Positions 23,362 to 36,182 of a stretch of 64,000 nucleotides of DNA are shown one piece after another. A program made the position numbers and the translations under genes. The stretch covers positions 1,612,001 through 1,676,000 of the forward strand of contig JAJNNX010000001.1 in the NCBI GenBank assembly GCA_023159155.1, written 5' to 3'. Position 1 is the stretch's first letter, and each line of letters opens with the position of its first letter. A model generated the notes under the pieces. That model worked only from the letters and a program-made list of their open reading frames with translations, was not told the origin of the DNA and made no database searches. This DNA comes from Ustulina deusta (lineage: Eukaryota > Ascomycota > Sordariomycetes > Xylariales > Xylariaceae).

Positions 23362-24881
23362 TGATCTAGCGTAGGGTTTACGGGGAGGTTTAATTGCCCG
23401 AACAAAGAAAAATAATGTGAAACCTGTAGTGTGTGTAGTGTATTGTGTAGTGTAGTGTAGTGTGTGTGAATATGTCACCAGGTCGGGTTGTTGGTTGTAT
23501 CGCAATTAATTTCCCTCCTGAAAACTGTTTGAACATTTCTCATTGCCTTGCTTTTTTCTTCTTCTCATGTCTTTCCTTGTAATAAAGGAATACCTACAGT
23601 AATCGGACCGCCGGTGTATGTATGATAAACACGTGCGCCAAATTGTTCCATGTTGAAAGGTTTGTGTTTTGTTTTCATGAAGTTGAGGGTTTGTCAGCAG
23701 CCCTCTGGGCTGAAAGGAACTTGTAATCCCGCGGGAACTAAACGATTCCGAGGCAGAAATAGTCGACGCTTTGATTGCCCACGCCCGGTTCCGGATAACA
23801 TTTGCCAACGACGAGGGATGGGCCACGATGGACTAACAGCACTAAATTGGTTTCTTCCCGATTTTATTTTGTCTCGTTGAGGACAACAACAGGCGAACCC
23901 GTGGTGCTGTGGGGAGTTGGGGGTTTTGGGGTTTGGGGGTTGTTTGGATCGTAGTTGTGCATTTAAGTTGGAGTTGTATATACAATATGGTCAATTGATT
24001 AACGTGTGGTTATGGACGCTGACGCTGACTGGACTCGTGATTACTGAGTGAACCTGCAAGCAAGCACTTGGAGCCAAACATTCTTGCTGCGCTAGTTCAT
24101 GAACCGCCGATGTCGCGAACAGCGAGTAGTAGGTAGACCCTTGACCTCACCAGCATCTACATACCTCTCTATTATAGGAAGCCTTGGAGTACGTACGGGG
24201 TTGATTTGGCCACACTTTTATTTTTATTTTTTTGAACCAATGATAAGATATCTGCTTCCAGAGTTACGTATTTCACAGCAGCACCAATAACTAGATTACT
24301 CGGTTTCGCTTAATGAGCGCATGACATTGATGAAATTGTATGGATTCCTTGTTTTGAATTTTATAGAAGCTACCAAATAGGTTTCTGTTCACCTTCTACT
24401 TTGAGGTGATCGAGTTCTGTTCCAGAACCCTTTAATTCCACTCGACCTTTGAGTCTCCGCATAGATGCGAAATACCAGGGAGCGGAACAAACCCCGCCAA
24501 GCAGGGTATATACATGGTTGCCTTATACAGACAGTAATCCCCCCCATAATCCTGAAAACTCGCTGAGTGGTGACATATCTTTCCTCCCCTTCATCATCCC
24601 AATTGCCAGGTGTAATAACTTGGTAGGTGATCATGAGTAGCATCAGGTATCTGTTCCTCATTGCTAACTCCCTGTGAGGGTTTCCCTCTAGATGAAAAAG
24701 TGGTGAATGCATAATGAAACAAATGAGATAAATCAACGTCGCTTGTAACGTTGTATAATGCCAATGCCGCTATTTGGTATTTTTGAAACGCCGCCCAGAT
24801 GCAGATGATGAATGCACTTTTTTGCAGTGACCCAGACCAATGTATTATGTAGTAAGTCGAAAGAGAGAAGAAGAAGGTCGT

Positions 24882-25652
24882 CTAGTAGACTGATATAGCT
24901 GAAACTAATCGGTTAGGATTCCGCGGTGGCAGGTAGAATCCTTCGTTGTAGAAACCCGACTTGTCTTCTTCTTCATCTGTCGAGTCGTAATACTTGGTTG
25001 TTATTGTGCTTTCACCCTGCTTCTCGGAGAATGTGGGGATGCTCGCAGTGGGTGGTGACGGTGGCATCGACTCGTCTTCCGAAGACTCGGAATCATGCTC
25101 GAGCTCGGGCGGTGATGCGGAGTGTGATGGTGATCGTGTGAGACCTAGGTGTGCAAAGTCCTCCTCGTCGTCCTCGAATTCCTCCGCCTCCATCGTGTGT
25201 AGCTTAGGTGAAGGTGGTGTCACTAAGTGGGAGGGTATCCGGGAGAGTGGGGCGGCATCGAACATCTCGATATCCTCGTCGTCGTCCATGTCGCTGTCGT
25301 CATCGGAGTCTGATGAGTCGGCTTCCCAGTCATCTTCCTCAGCAACCGAATCCGCCCATTGTATGTGTCGTTCTTCTGTCTTGGGTGTGGTGGCACCGCG
25401 AACAGATTGGTTGAACCAGCTCTCTTGTTCACGCTCGGCATCGGCAAGGTCAAGCATCAGAGAGTCGAGAAGATTGGCATGACCGACAAGGAGTCGGAGG
25501 TTGTGATCGGGACGGGCAGCCTCAGAAGAGAGCTTAGCCCGAGCCTTGTGGGCGAGGAAGTAGGTCTGTGTAATAGACATGGTCTTCTTCTTCTGGAGTT
25601 GGTATGGTGATGGTGAGTGGAAGGGTGACGACGAAAAGGCTGTGGAAACCAT
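24882..25652 (-). CDS. Acidic, Ser/Asp-rich protein of unknown function
   Basis: Single exon, 256 residues from the ATG at 25652, or 232 from the ATG at 25580. Both have A at -3, and the second gives the N-terminus MSITQTYFLAHKARAKLS, which looks like the true start of the folded part. Residues following it form a predicted helical block (DHNLRLLVGHANLLDSLMLDLADAEREQESWF). Then comes a long acidic disordered region with runs of Asp/Glu/Ser (for example DSDDDSDMDDDEDIE) and Pro-rich linkers, and a Tyr/Asn-containing tail. There is no transmembrane segment or signal peptide. The acidic tracts have many SD/SE pairs that would suit casein kinase 2, by inference. Composition and codon structure are convincingly coding. 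I do not recognise a named family and propose no function. Confidence 0.75.
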   Translation of the reverse strand: MVSTAFSSSPFHSPSPYQLQKKKTMSITQTYFLAHKARAKLSSEAARPDHNLRLLVGHANLLDSLMLDLADAEREQESWFNQSVRGATTPKTEERHIQWADSVAEEDDWEADSSDSDDDSDMDDDEDIEMFDAAPLSRIPSHLVTPPSPKLHTMEAEEFEDDEEDFAHLGLTRSPSHSASPPELEHDSESSEDESMPPSPPTASIPTFSEKQGESTITTKYYDSTDEEEDKSGFYNEGFYLPPRNPNRLVSAISVY

Positions 25653-28600
25653 CTTGTATCTCTGTCTCTGGATGGACGTATTGTTATAGTGTTGTGTGCG
25701 TACTGGTGTTATTATGTCGTCTTCTGTTGTAATTACTCTGTGAGTCAGGCACCGATATCCGGCCAAGGCAGCAAAGACGAGAGAGGAACTGGTTCCCTTT
25801 TGTATTAAGCGCTGTGATGGTTCAAGTTGTGCAGGGATCTCGGCCCTGTCCAAAGTCCCAAGCTCTGGTGCGGTGTGCGGGTTGTGCTCGGTACCTTGGT
25901 ACTTGGTACTTGGGTACTTCGGTACTGGATCAGGCACGACGGATCCGACTTTTGGGTGGGCGTTTTGTTGGCGTTGCTAGCTGGAATTCAGACCAGGGAC
26001 CCTGGCAGAGTACAAAGATACCAAGGTACACATGTACAGATGTGCGAGGGATCGAGCCTGCAGGCGTTGTTGTCGTTGTTCTGTGCGGTAACACGGGCGA
26101 GTGCTGTATTGGGTAATAGCTTGTCTCTGAGATGTTGTTCTAGGCTATGCCACGATGCTGAAGCTATTGCACTGTGAGGCGGGCTTGCTTGGTGTCGAGG
26201 TCTGGAAGCAGTGTGTTTTGGTGCTATAAGTGAGAGCCAGGAGCCAGGCCGGAATCCAGGGAGGACGGGAGTTATGGTTCTTTTGTAATGAGGGAATGGG
26301 ATGGATTAACAATGCGTCTGCTGACTATTGCAACGAGGTAGTGAGGTAGGTTGGTGGCATAGGCGTTATGGTGTTATGGATGGACTTTGGCGGAAGCCCG
26401 TCTGTTGGCATCATTGCTCCTCGGGTTTAACGGCGGGCTGGCGGGTTGCTCATAAATTCGCCGTGCACATTCGTAATCGGCTCGCGTTATGCCCTGTATA
26501 TTACTTCCTAGACGGGACTAGGCTCCATTGTGCAAGGGCAGGCAATGCGACCCGCGGCGGTAGACTAATCAGTCCGCAGAAAATATGGGCACTCGCTGCA
26601 CGCTGTATAATATTGTGCCCGAAAATGCGAGCTTGGTGCGAGTCTTCTCACCGCCCCAGCATGCGTAGCGCCGACAGCTGGTAGCATGCTTAAGTCATAG
26701 GGCCGCTCACAACTGCCCGCGCGCAGCAAGTGGAGGGTCATCGGAGCTAGGCAATAAACCACCACCACACCCATATTTTATCGTGATTATTTTTTACCTG
26801 TTTTGTGTCTGGGCAGGTGGGAGAATAAGAGTGTCGGGTTTCCCCTGCTGACCGTTACAGTCACGGTGGCTCTGTTCATCCCGCTACTGCACATCTTTGA
26901 TGACAAGGTGCCTGCCTACTTCCACTGGCCAACTTGAAGTATACGCATTTGGACCAACCGTGTTCGTTGCTCCTCGCTTTTATCTGCCTCCTCGTAGTCG
27001 TAGGTTATCTACAGCATCCCTACAGTACGTGTACTACCGGTGTGTAAGTACACAACTTGAACACCCACTTATCAATATTCAAGTTCAAGCAGCAGATCTT
27101 CTTCGACCAGTTTCCATTTGCCCACTAATACACGCCTAGTGTGTGTACACTAATACCGTGGCCGGGGGGATGAATCGCATTGTATCATGGATGCATCAAA
27201 AATGATGGAATATGTTGAATTATCATGCTCCTCCAGACTGTGACTCGAAAAGTGCTGATGAATCATGGCTCGGATTGTTCAGCACGCATTACAATGTCGA
27301 GGATTAATAATTCGACCCACTCCGCTATTCCCATCTCCGCGCAAGGCGTAGCCATAGCTCCGAGGCGATTGACAGGTACTAAGTCACTACCTACACTAAT
27401 CTGTTGCGCTAGTACTGTCGGTGGATGAATCTTCCCATTATAATAATTCTACGACATTCGTGCCGATCTTCAATTGACAACGCCGATTATCTCCATGAGA
27501 CAACACTATGACTCTTCCCGCCTTCTACTTGACAACCCTGCCAAGAGCCGAATGCAGCGTTTGTCCTGAGCGAGATTAAACTACTAGTAGTAATTGGCGA
27601 CAGCGGGATTCATAAAGCGCCTCTCTTCGTGAAACAATTATTCTCCAGTTTATTGCCGCACCTGACGATGTACAAAGTACACGAGATGCCGTCAAGACCA
27701 CCTAAGCCACGGTTTAGCCAGATTACTACTAGTAGTAGTAGTACGAACATAAGTCCCATAATTCGTTGCCTAGTAGGTAGGTTGAAGTTGGAAGAGTTGG
27801 AGTTCAAATTAACTGTATCAGGTAAGTCATTCTACTAAGTACCTCACCTAGGTACTTATGCAGATTATGCAAGCACTCGCATTCGGAGCCGTTACTCTCT
27901 GTGGTATGTGACCTGGGAAATCAAAGCCCGCGAACCCGTCCGACATCCCGACCCCGCGCCTTTTTGCACAACACAACGTAGTTTACAACCGGGTCGTTCC
28001 TATCTAGGCAGCCAAATTACCAAGGCTGGTCAATGTCAATCCCTCAAGGCAGCGAAGCTACGGTGGCTCAATTCCTTTGCATAGCATATGGATTGTTGAT
28101 AACACATTGCGTCCTTGCCTACGGAATACCTACGCAACCGAATTCGTGGCCGACCGACCGAATCCAGATAAAGTAAGCGACAAGAGGCCCAGGCCTGCAT
28201 AGCTGGACTTTGGCCTCGTCAACGAATGCGCAGTGGAGTGTGATCCCTACTGGATGAAACAGAGGCGAGGCCCGGCCGAATAGTGGTAGGCTACCTGATT
28301 AGGGAATTAGGGAATTGGTCGAAAAAAGGCAACGTCGATAGCCTGCCTGCTAAATGCCCAAGGCGATCCAACTGAAGGCGCATGGAGAGTCCAGGCTTGC
28401 GTGAATCAGAACAGACTACTGTGCATATTGGAGACACAATAATTTAGTGTCCATTGAATGAATACTTCACTAGATAATGGATACAGCGGGCTTGGAGTTC
28501 AGGTGAACACTTGGCTCGTTCTCGGCAATCGGACTGGCACGTTCGTGTTCGCCGGTTGGTGAAACCCGCTGATTCGACTGGTCCCTTAAGCGAGAGCGAG

Positions 28601-31600
28601 GGAAATAGGCAGGCAAAGCTGGCCGACTAACCTATCTGGTGTCTAGTGTAGAGAGAGAGAGAGAGAAAAGTCCCAATGCCCGTTGCGGCAAGGTACCAGC
28701 CGGCCAAGTTAGGCAGACACGATACTTTGCTCCAACATAGGGCTGAGGTGGAATTCCCTGGGCTCATTTCCTAGCCATGAGCCCCGTAACAGTCGGTCGG
28801 GAGCCTTCCTCTTCCAGGGGCCGTCCGTACGCATAGACGAACCTACATCCAGGTATGTAGGTAGACGGACCTTTGCTGGCTCAGCCACAGGCAGACCGGG
28901 TGTGCACAGTATCGTGTTGAGGAATCTGGCTCGGCACCGTGTTTCACAATCCCCAGTTCGCGGCGGCGCTGATGAGACAGCGCGGGCCCTTTGCACTTCG
29001 GTCATCTCCTTGCGAAATGCATTGGCAACGCCCCATCGCCTATAGCCCGCCTAATGATGGTAGTTGTGAGCGATCTGGCGGTGACGGCAATCTGCCCATA
29101 AGCCGGTAACGTCGCAATGGCATAGCAGCACCGCCTCAATATGTCGAATTGTGTCCAATCGCCGTGCCGCCATCAACAGGGCCTGAAATTATAATGGAGC
29201 CCTCCCCATACATCTTTGTATGGTCTTACACTACACCATACGATTAGCTTCATTGTCGAGATGAAGTCGCCTATCATCACGATGATTCATTTGTGTAGTC
29301 GCCCACTTGCATGTGTACAGCGAATGCTATGCACTCCAACTTTGGATAGGTTGCCGATAAGTTGACGCGCAAGATCATACTCTGGTTTACGAGGATAAAC
29401 AATACGAACGTACAGACTTTTTGTTGCCACCGGTTCTCTCTGATGGGCATGTTGCATTGCGCGACGATTATCGGTCTCTTTCGCGCCCGAGTTTCCTCCG
29501 ATCATTCGGACATTTGGTCAAAGGCCAAGGTTGTCCCTACGATGTGTTTGATAATACAACTCTGCCTGCCCTTGTTCAACCATTTTTAAGGATTATTATT
29601 GTACTAGGTATGTATATATCAGACTCCACAGATCCCCTCAAATACGGAACAATAAATGAGAATGATGTGCTTGGACTTTGAACTTTCCTGTAAACAATAG
29701 TTCTCTTCTTCCCCAACTGCTACAGTACCTATTCGCTGCCCGGTCGAAGAGGCGCTGGGGTAGGTTACAATGACGGAGGTGCTGACGGCTTCGAGAAGTT
29801 TTCGCTGCATGGACCATACCTACCTTTCGCATCTGCATGTCTGGCTGACAATGCAGTGCTCAGCTCGTCATCAATGCAACCCTCAGGTGCAGTGCAACCA
29901 CCCGGCGATTACGTTGAATAAATTTGCGAATTAATATGACGTGACGCCCCAACGCCGCGCGGAATAAAAAATATTGTTTGTCAACCGTCATAAGTCTAGA
30001 GTAGTCTATTGGGCATCAGAAGCATTTATGAATTAGCCCAATTAATGTGCAATTCCAGCCCTATTTTATACTACATCCACATAATATGCCGTATTACCTA
30101 CCATTCAAATAAGGTCCCCGGAGGGATCTGGGGATTCGGGGTTGCTGGTGACGGCATGACAGTGCCCGTTACTTTCTCATCCGGCTTCATGCAATCACGT
30201 TGCAGAGCGATCATCTCCTGTCATCAATCTCAAACGTGCAGTCCTTTAACAGCAGCAACTACACTACTGTGTTATCATCGTGCTGTTACAGATAGATGGA
30301 CTACCACTGAGCAACTTGATACCTACTTAGATGCTACTTACGTAGTGGTTGTTAGCCATCCGGCAAAGAAAAGAAAAAAAAGACCTAGTAGCCATTTTTA
30401 GTGATGGAAGTGATTCGATTCATGCTAGAACTTATTAACGACTCCCCAACAACGGCGCGATAACCTACTCAACTCAAATATCAACATGTATGTATGCACA
30501 CGATCCCCATATCCAACACGGTTGACGAGCGAATCCGGCATTAGCCTTGCCTTTCAGCTGTTAAGGAATATCCACAGAGGAGGTACGTACCCGGAAAGCA
30601 GGCTCGATTTGACGCCCTAATCCCCGAGATGAGAACCCAAAATATCAGCCAGGTGGTCTACACTAGGGATCCTCAGCCTTCCCTCATCCTCATCCCATCC
30701 CATGTGGAGCCAGAAGAGCATCAATAGTCAGTCTCAAGGAGAATAAAGTTTAGGCAGAACCGACTGCTCGGGTGAGACTTTTAAGCCTCAACTGCGAGGT
30801 AGGTAGTGTAGGTAGCTACCCCGTATACCCTGGCAGGTAATTAGCGTGTACCGTAGTGTGGTGGTATTTATGATACATAATAATGTACTTATGTTAAACG
30901 CCGAAGCGGGAAGCGATTCGAGACATGCAGATTACTACTATCCACGCTTGTTTATTGTCATCACCCTCGGGACGCCGTCGAGGGTTTGGAATCGGTACGG
31001 GTTTATGGAACCATGAGAATCAATGGTTGTCGTCGCGTATGCACCGCGCGATATTATCAGCCCCGTCGGGCTCACCCAGGTTCGTTTACTTTGCTCTTTG
31101 CGTCCTAGCTAGCTAGATAGGTCTTCCGTCTTATTTCATACATGTCATGTATATTTATTTGAGTTATGAGCAAAATGCAGGAACAATGTACATACATGTC
31201 CTATGCACCCCCTTACATACTGACTTGGTCTAGTGCCTGTCACATCTCCAAGCCACGTTGATCACTCTCCCAAGCCGTCGGATACCCGACCAGTGCCCGA
31301 CTCCTGCCCTGCGATTCAGCCTAGTGAAGGTGCGCTAGGCCGGCAGGGGGGGCTTTTTTCTGTAGCCAGGAAGATTGGCGATGGGGCACTGGGGATGGAA
31401 GGACTTTGTCTCGCTCGGCAAAGGACCAGTCAGAACGAGCCATCGTGTGTGATCCTTGACTTGATAGGGCGGGCGGACCTCGTGGCTTGACGGCTTGGAT
31501 GGGTGATATTATCTCACGCACCCATTACACTCCTCATTTCTGGGGCAACCCCCCACCCTAGCCCTGGCGAGGAAGGGGTGTGTGGCCGTTTTGTTGTGAT

Positions 31601-34321
31601 GGTTCTCTCGTGAGACTTCATCTCACTTGTCCATCGCAATATCTCCCTTCCGGAACGAGGTATACGATACAATGTCTGTCTTCGTGATCAGCATGATGAC
31701 ATAGCTATTGTGATTAGCGCCGTGACATGTCTTAAAAAAAACTTCCCCGTATTATTCTGTTTTCATTCATATTGTATAGTGTTCGGGCTTCACCATTGCC
31801 CTAGTTTGCTCCGTCAGCAGCCGTCCAATTTCGTCTAGGTGCCGTGATTCCATCTCATCCATCCTCATGCTATTCTCGGCCACCCGTTTCTACTAGACTG
31901 AGGTAATAATCATTGTAGTGCTACGCTATGTACACTACTGCTGTGAGTTTCTACGGCTGATTCAGGTCGCTTCATCGTCAAAAGGACCCAAACAAACGCG
32001 GGCCATGAGCTCTTTCAGGTACGCAACGTTCGACACGCGAGCATGGCGCACCCTCCATTTACAGTAGTGTGCAATGGTGTGTATGTGTATGTGTACAGTG
32101 TAGGTGGTGTATAGTACGTAATCTATTCCTCCCCACACACCCTTTATCTTTCATCAGCCCTGAGAAGCTGTGTACACTAGACTACTACTCGTATGCAAGC
32201 CGTGGCGTGGCTGGGCTCACTCGGCCAGGGTCTCAGCATCCCGTTCCGAACCCGTGGTTCTGGTTTCGCCAAGACACCCCAGACTATTCTCGGGTTAAGG
32301 CACTGTCTTGGCTTATCATTCCTCATCTGTCTCATCACACTGTTCAAGGTTCTAGGCTTAGGGTCTGCGATGCTCAAGCGAGACTAGCTTCTCCCAGTCG
32401 GTAACTATCAGGCCACGTCGGAGTTGTCTCACACTCCAGTAGGGTCCGAGGAACTATCATCTCGAGTATTGGTTCATCGAAACGTCTCTGGGGTGATGAA
32501 TAGAACTAGCACTTGTGGCGGGTAGGATATAGGTTCAAAGGTCTCATACCTTCCCGGGAGCTAGCGGCACGGACAATACTGGTACCGTGTAAGTAAGCAC
32601 AAGATCAGCAGTCAGATTGTGACGACGCGTGACCGTTTAGCCAGAAACGCTTCGTTGCATTTATATCGGCGTTCCCAGTACCGTGGGCATGGATTCTTGG
32701 TTGGGCTCTCAAGAAAACAGTGTATCTATACTACAAGTGTACATACTAGCGTTAAGACACGATACTGTGCTGCCAGTATTGTTCATCAAGGGAACTCGGT
32801 TACCTACCAGAATCCCGCCAGCGTCCTTGTAGCTAATGCCATAGGGCTAGGCTCTACGTGTACACGCGAAAGTAGCGTAAATTAAAAGGTAAACTACTCC
32901 TGGACTAGTCGACCTGGTGAAGGCTCTGATAATAGCAATTTTAATCCGTCCTCGTCATCATTTTCCCAAAATGGTATTTCGGCTTACCTTATACCCTTCT
33001 TCGGTTTTCTTTTTCAAACTTCCTGGGGTACCCACACTATACCAGGTAAGATTTAGATTACTTTTTCTTTCTTTTGTCTTTAGTGTACCTCGACCCAGAC
33101 TCTCGGGATATCCAGGCTATTGGGATATGGCGTGATGCGCCTTTGCTTGTTCATCTGCCGGCGCTTCTAGTTGACCTGGATGGGATGAGAGAAGGCTGGA
33201 CTGTGTGCCACAGTACCCCGTGCAAATAACCAGCCGTGATAAATGATATGTGACAGGTCTCAGACGACGGCCTCGTAAAGGAAATTTGATACAATACTAT
33301 TATGCCGAATCTGGACAATAGTAGGTATACTATTATATTGGTGATGATCGGAACATGTTACATATTGTAAAAGAACAATAATGCACTGCTGAGGACTCGG
33401 GCATATCTGTCACCTTTCCCCCGTGGTTGTGGCTGTTAGAAAGTGTTGTTTTTGACTCGATTGCCGGCGCCACCCTGTGCTCATGGTGTCTGCCACTAAA
33501 AAAACAATGTATCATTTCCTTTGCGACGTGGCTGTCATCACTCCAGGATAGTGTCCAGTTCGTATGCGGTGTCGATTCGGGTTTATTCCGTTTGGTCATT
33601 GGGCATCGTCGTCAGGCGAGAGAATGAAGGGCGAGACGAGCTGAAGACAACGATTCGCGTTCGGCGATCATAAGGAAAGGATGTATTCTGTCACTATACT
33701 ATATGTTATGGGGTAATACCCTCTACATCGAGACATTAAGTGATACCTCTGGTGAATAACCCGAAGCATATGTAAGTTAGCCAAGATGCAGTACAGTAGC
33801 CAACCGTATAGAGTGTGTTCTGGCTATCAACTATATCGCTACATACCTGGATGACTGTGATAAAATTGTCTTGACAAGAACGGCATTCGAATCATAAAGT
33901 CTTGACTGGAATGATCGAAACGAGACGCAGGACCGAGACTGATCCCGAAGAACTACGTGGACGGCGTCTAGAGCCTGGAGCTGCTAAGTGTGAATCTCTG
34001 AGGCCCAAGCCCTGGGCTAGAAGAGACGAGGCCGTATGTCTTAAGGCCCTCCCGAAACCAACTAGCATCTTGTGGGCTTGACATAGCTATGCAGCAATTC
34101 CAGCCTCCCGCAGCTGTCTCTTAGCTTTGTGTTCTAGCTCAATGACACCAGCACACATCTCATATCTAAACCGTCAAAGGGATATTACGCGAGACCTTCT
34201 GCTTTATTGACTGTGATGGAAGAACTGTATTGGATGTGTGAAACATAATTACATACTTCCAGACATTGCGTGTATTCCTAGGTCTTTAATCTAGTCTAAG
34301 TAGGCGGCTAATAGCAGGCTG
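25653..34321. other. Gene desert (8.7 kb)
   Basis: No gene is supported. The longest frames are about 130 codons or less and contain no recognisable domain. The sequence has scattered TAGTAG runs (about 27726-27742), a GA repeat at about 28649-28667, A-runs at about 30369-30380 and ACCTAGGT/ACCTACC blocks (for example about 27841-27860). The left few hundred bases must contain the promoter of the acidic-protein gene. No tRNA-like B box or dispersed 5S rRNA sequence was noticed on reading. Confidence 0.5.
28649..28667. repeat. (GA)n microsatellite
   Basis: About nine tandem GA units in intergenic sequence. Confidence 0.85.
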
Positions 34322-36182
34322 TCACTGTAATCGTAGCTTCGTCTTCTTCCTCTTGCCACCAACTTCCCTATGCTCCTCGATATTCAGCAACGCCTCTCGT
34401 TTCTTCTCACTGACGACTTTCATATGGTCGCGGATGAACCGTGTTTCCAAATTCACACCCTCTTCCCTCCACTCTTCCATCTCTTTGCCGCCAACCCTTT
34501 CCTCTATATTGTGAATTCGCTCGACGTCACGCTGTCCTACGAACGAGACACAATCACCTCGACGACCAGCTCGCGCTGTTCGACCTACCCGGTGAATATA
34601 GTCAACCGCTTCTTGTGGGATGTCATAGTTGACAACTAAGGATACTTCTGGTATATCCAAACCACGACTTGCTACGTCCGTGGCCACCAGTATGCGAGCT
34701 GCTTTAGCTCTAAATCGCTCCATGTTTGATGTCCTTTCCCTTTGGGGAAGCTTCGAGTGAAGAGACGTAACACGATGATCTAGGAGCCGTAGCAAGTGGT
34801 GAAGATCTGTACCACATAGGTTAGTGTCACTCATTCTGCAACAAACGGAGGGTATAGGGATTGTCGAGCAACTGGGCTAGGCACAGTTGAGGACTCGCGT
34901 ACATTGAGCTGTCGACGCCCGGTTGCAGAAAATGATGAGCGACTTTTCTAGGTTTGCATCGGTAAGAAGGAATGCGTGAAGATAATATTCCTTGTGAGTG
35001 ACATTGACTTGCAAATACATCTGTCGTAGAGTATCTGGAACCGCCAACTTATCTATGTCCACTTCACACACATAGGCCCCTTTCTTGCCGGGCTTGGCCG
35101 GCATATCCTTTAAAGCCCTGACTTCGGGTGTTATAGTAGCTGTGTAAAGGAGTGTTTCTATTAGAGAATTAGAGAATATTGTTCATAGTCTTGAATATGA
35201 ACTAATGGGTCATCGTCCTTTGTAGGGGGGGTAGAGCATCAAGTAGCATGGAGGAAAAGAGATGTTGGTGTCACTCACGTCTTTGAGTTGAGGGAGGCAG
35301 TACCCCGAGAACCACCTCTAAATCTGGCAGCATGCTGCCAGGCCCATTCGCCGCAAGTATTCGATCCGCCTCATCGAGAACGACGAATTTGGTTCGCTTT
35401 AGGCCCGCAACTGTGTCTTCTCCAGATGATTTAATATGATCAGCCAAGCGGCCAGGGGTCGCTATTACGATGTGTGGGCGTTGCGCGAGTTCTATTGCTT
35501 GCTGACGCATGTCTTCTCCGCCTGTGACGAGGAGCGTCTTTAAGGACCTCACTGCACCTATAGCTTTGACTTGTTGCTGAATTTGTAGAGCAAGTTCCCT
35601 CGTAGCAGTCAGAACAACAGCATATATCGAGCTTGGGTCTTCAGACCACAGCTGGAGAATCGGAGCCATAAACGCCACTGCCTCGGTGTGAGAAAGGGCT
35701 ACCGTTACGATCATTCGGAGATGACATTTCAACTGACCTGTTTTACCAGAACCTGTCCTGGAGGAGCCGATTACATTACGGCCTTCTAGTATAGCAGGTA
35801 TAGTGAGCTGCTGAATGCGAGTAGGGCGATGTATAGCCATGTTTTTCAAACTCTGGGTCAGCCATGGCTTTAGACTCAAGTCTTTGAAAGACGAAGACAC
35901 ATTTCCAGGTACAGCGACTCGAGTCTCGACGACAGTCACGGGCGTAGGCACGGCTTTCGGAGCCTGGGCTGTCGCAGTCCTCGGTTTTACTCTCGATGGC
36001 ACATTTACTGACAAGGAAAGCAGGTCCCCTCTTGATGTAGAATCACTAGACAGCCTACGCCGTTTGCGAGATGCAACATTGTCAAGCGAATCCGACTCAG
36101 ATTCGGACTCGGAGCCGGCGGGGCTGGGCTGGCTCGAGATGGCATGTTCCGAGTCACTTTCGGGGTCTGAGACTGATAACAT
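34322..36182 (-). CDS. DBP8: DEAD-box RNA helicase Dbp8
   Basis: ATP-dependent RNA helicase of the nucleolar small-subunit processome, needed for early 18S pre-rRNA cleavages. In yeast it is stimulated by Esf2. Four exons: 36182-35738, 35677-35279, 35157-34903 and 34806-34322. Introns are 60, 121 and 96 nt, all in phase 1. Total 527 residues, normal for Dbp8. The N-terminus (to about 95) is Ser/Asp-rich with a KRRR patch. The Q motif is around 99-125, motif I SRTGSGKT at 141-148, TRELA at 174-178, and the Dbp8-typical [19 protein letters not shown] followed by ATPGRLADH at about 221-229. DEAD is at 250-253; motif III reads TAT (287-289) instead of SAT. The C-terminal half carries [10 protein letters not shown] and [12 protein letters not shown]. 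The tail is Lys/Arg-rich. Confidence 0.94.

Larger units (their letters stand above)
16718..24881. other. Gene desert (8.2 kb) with simple repeats
   Basis: No gene is supported on either strand. Frames stay below about 120 codons, lack family features and often have no ATG at their start. Simple repeats: GCGA at about 18372-18390, GGCAA at about 18945-18961, CT at about 20069-20081, a GTGGATGTGGGTGCGAT-like minisatellite at about 20550-20610, an A-run at about 20447-20458, GTTT at about 23336-23361 and TGTGTAG units at about 23425-23468. ACCTAGGT-type palindromes recur. I see no transposase, reverse transcriptase, LTR or terminal inverted repeat. Confidence 0.55.

Noticed and set aside
16710..24800. 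A transposon or secondary-metabolite cluster in the desert
   Set aside because: No transposase, integrase, polyketide or peptide synthetase motif, terminal repeat or long coding frame could be seen on either strand.
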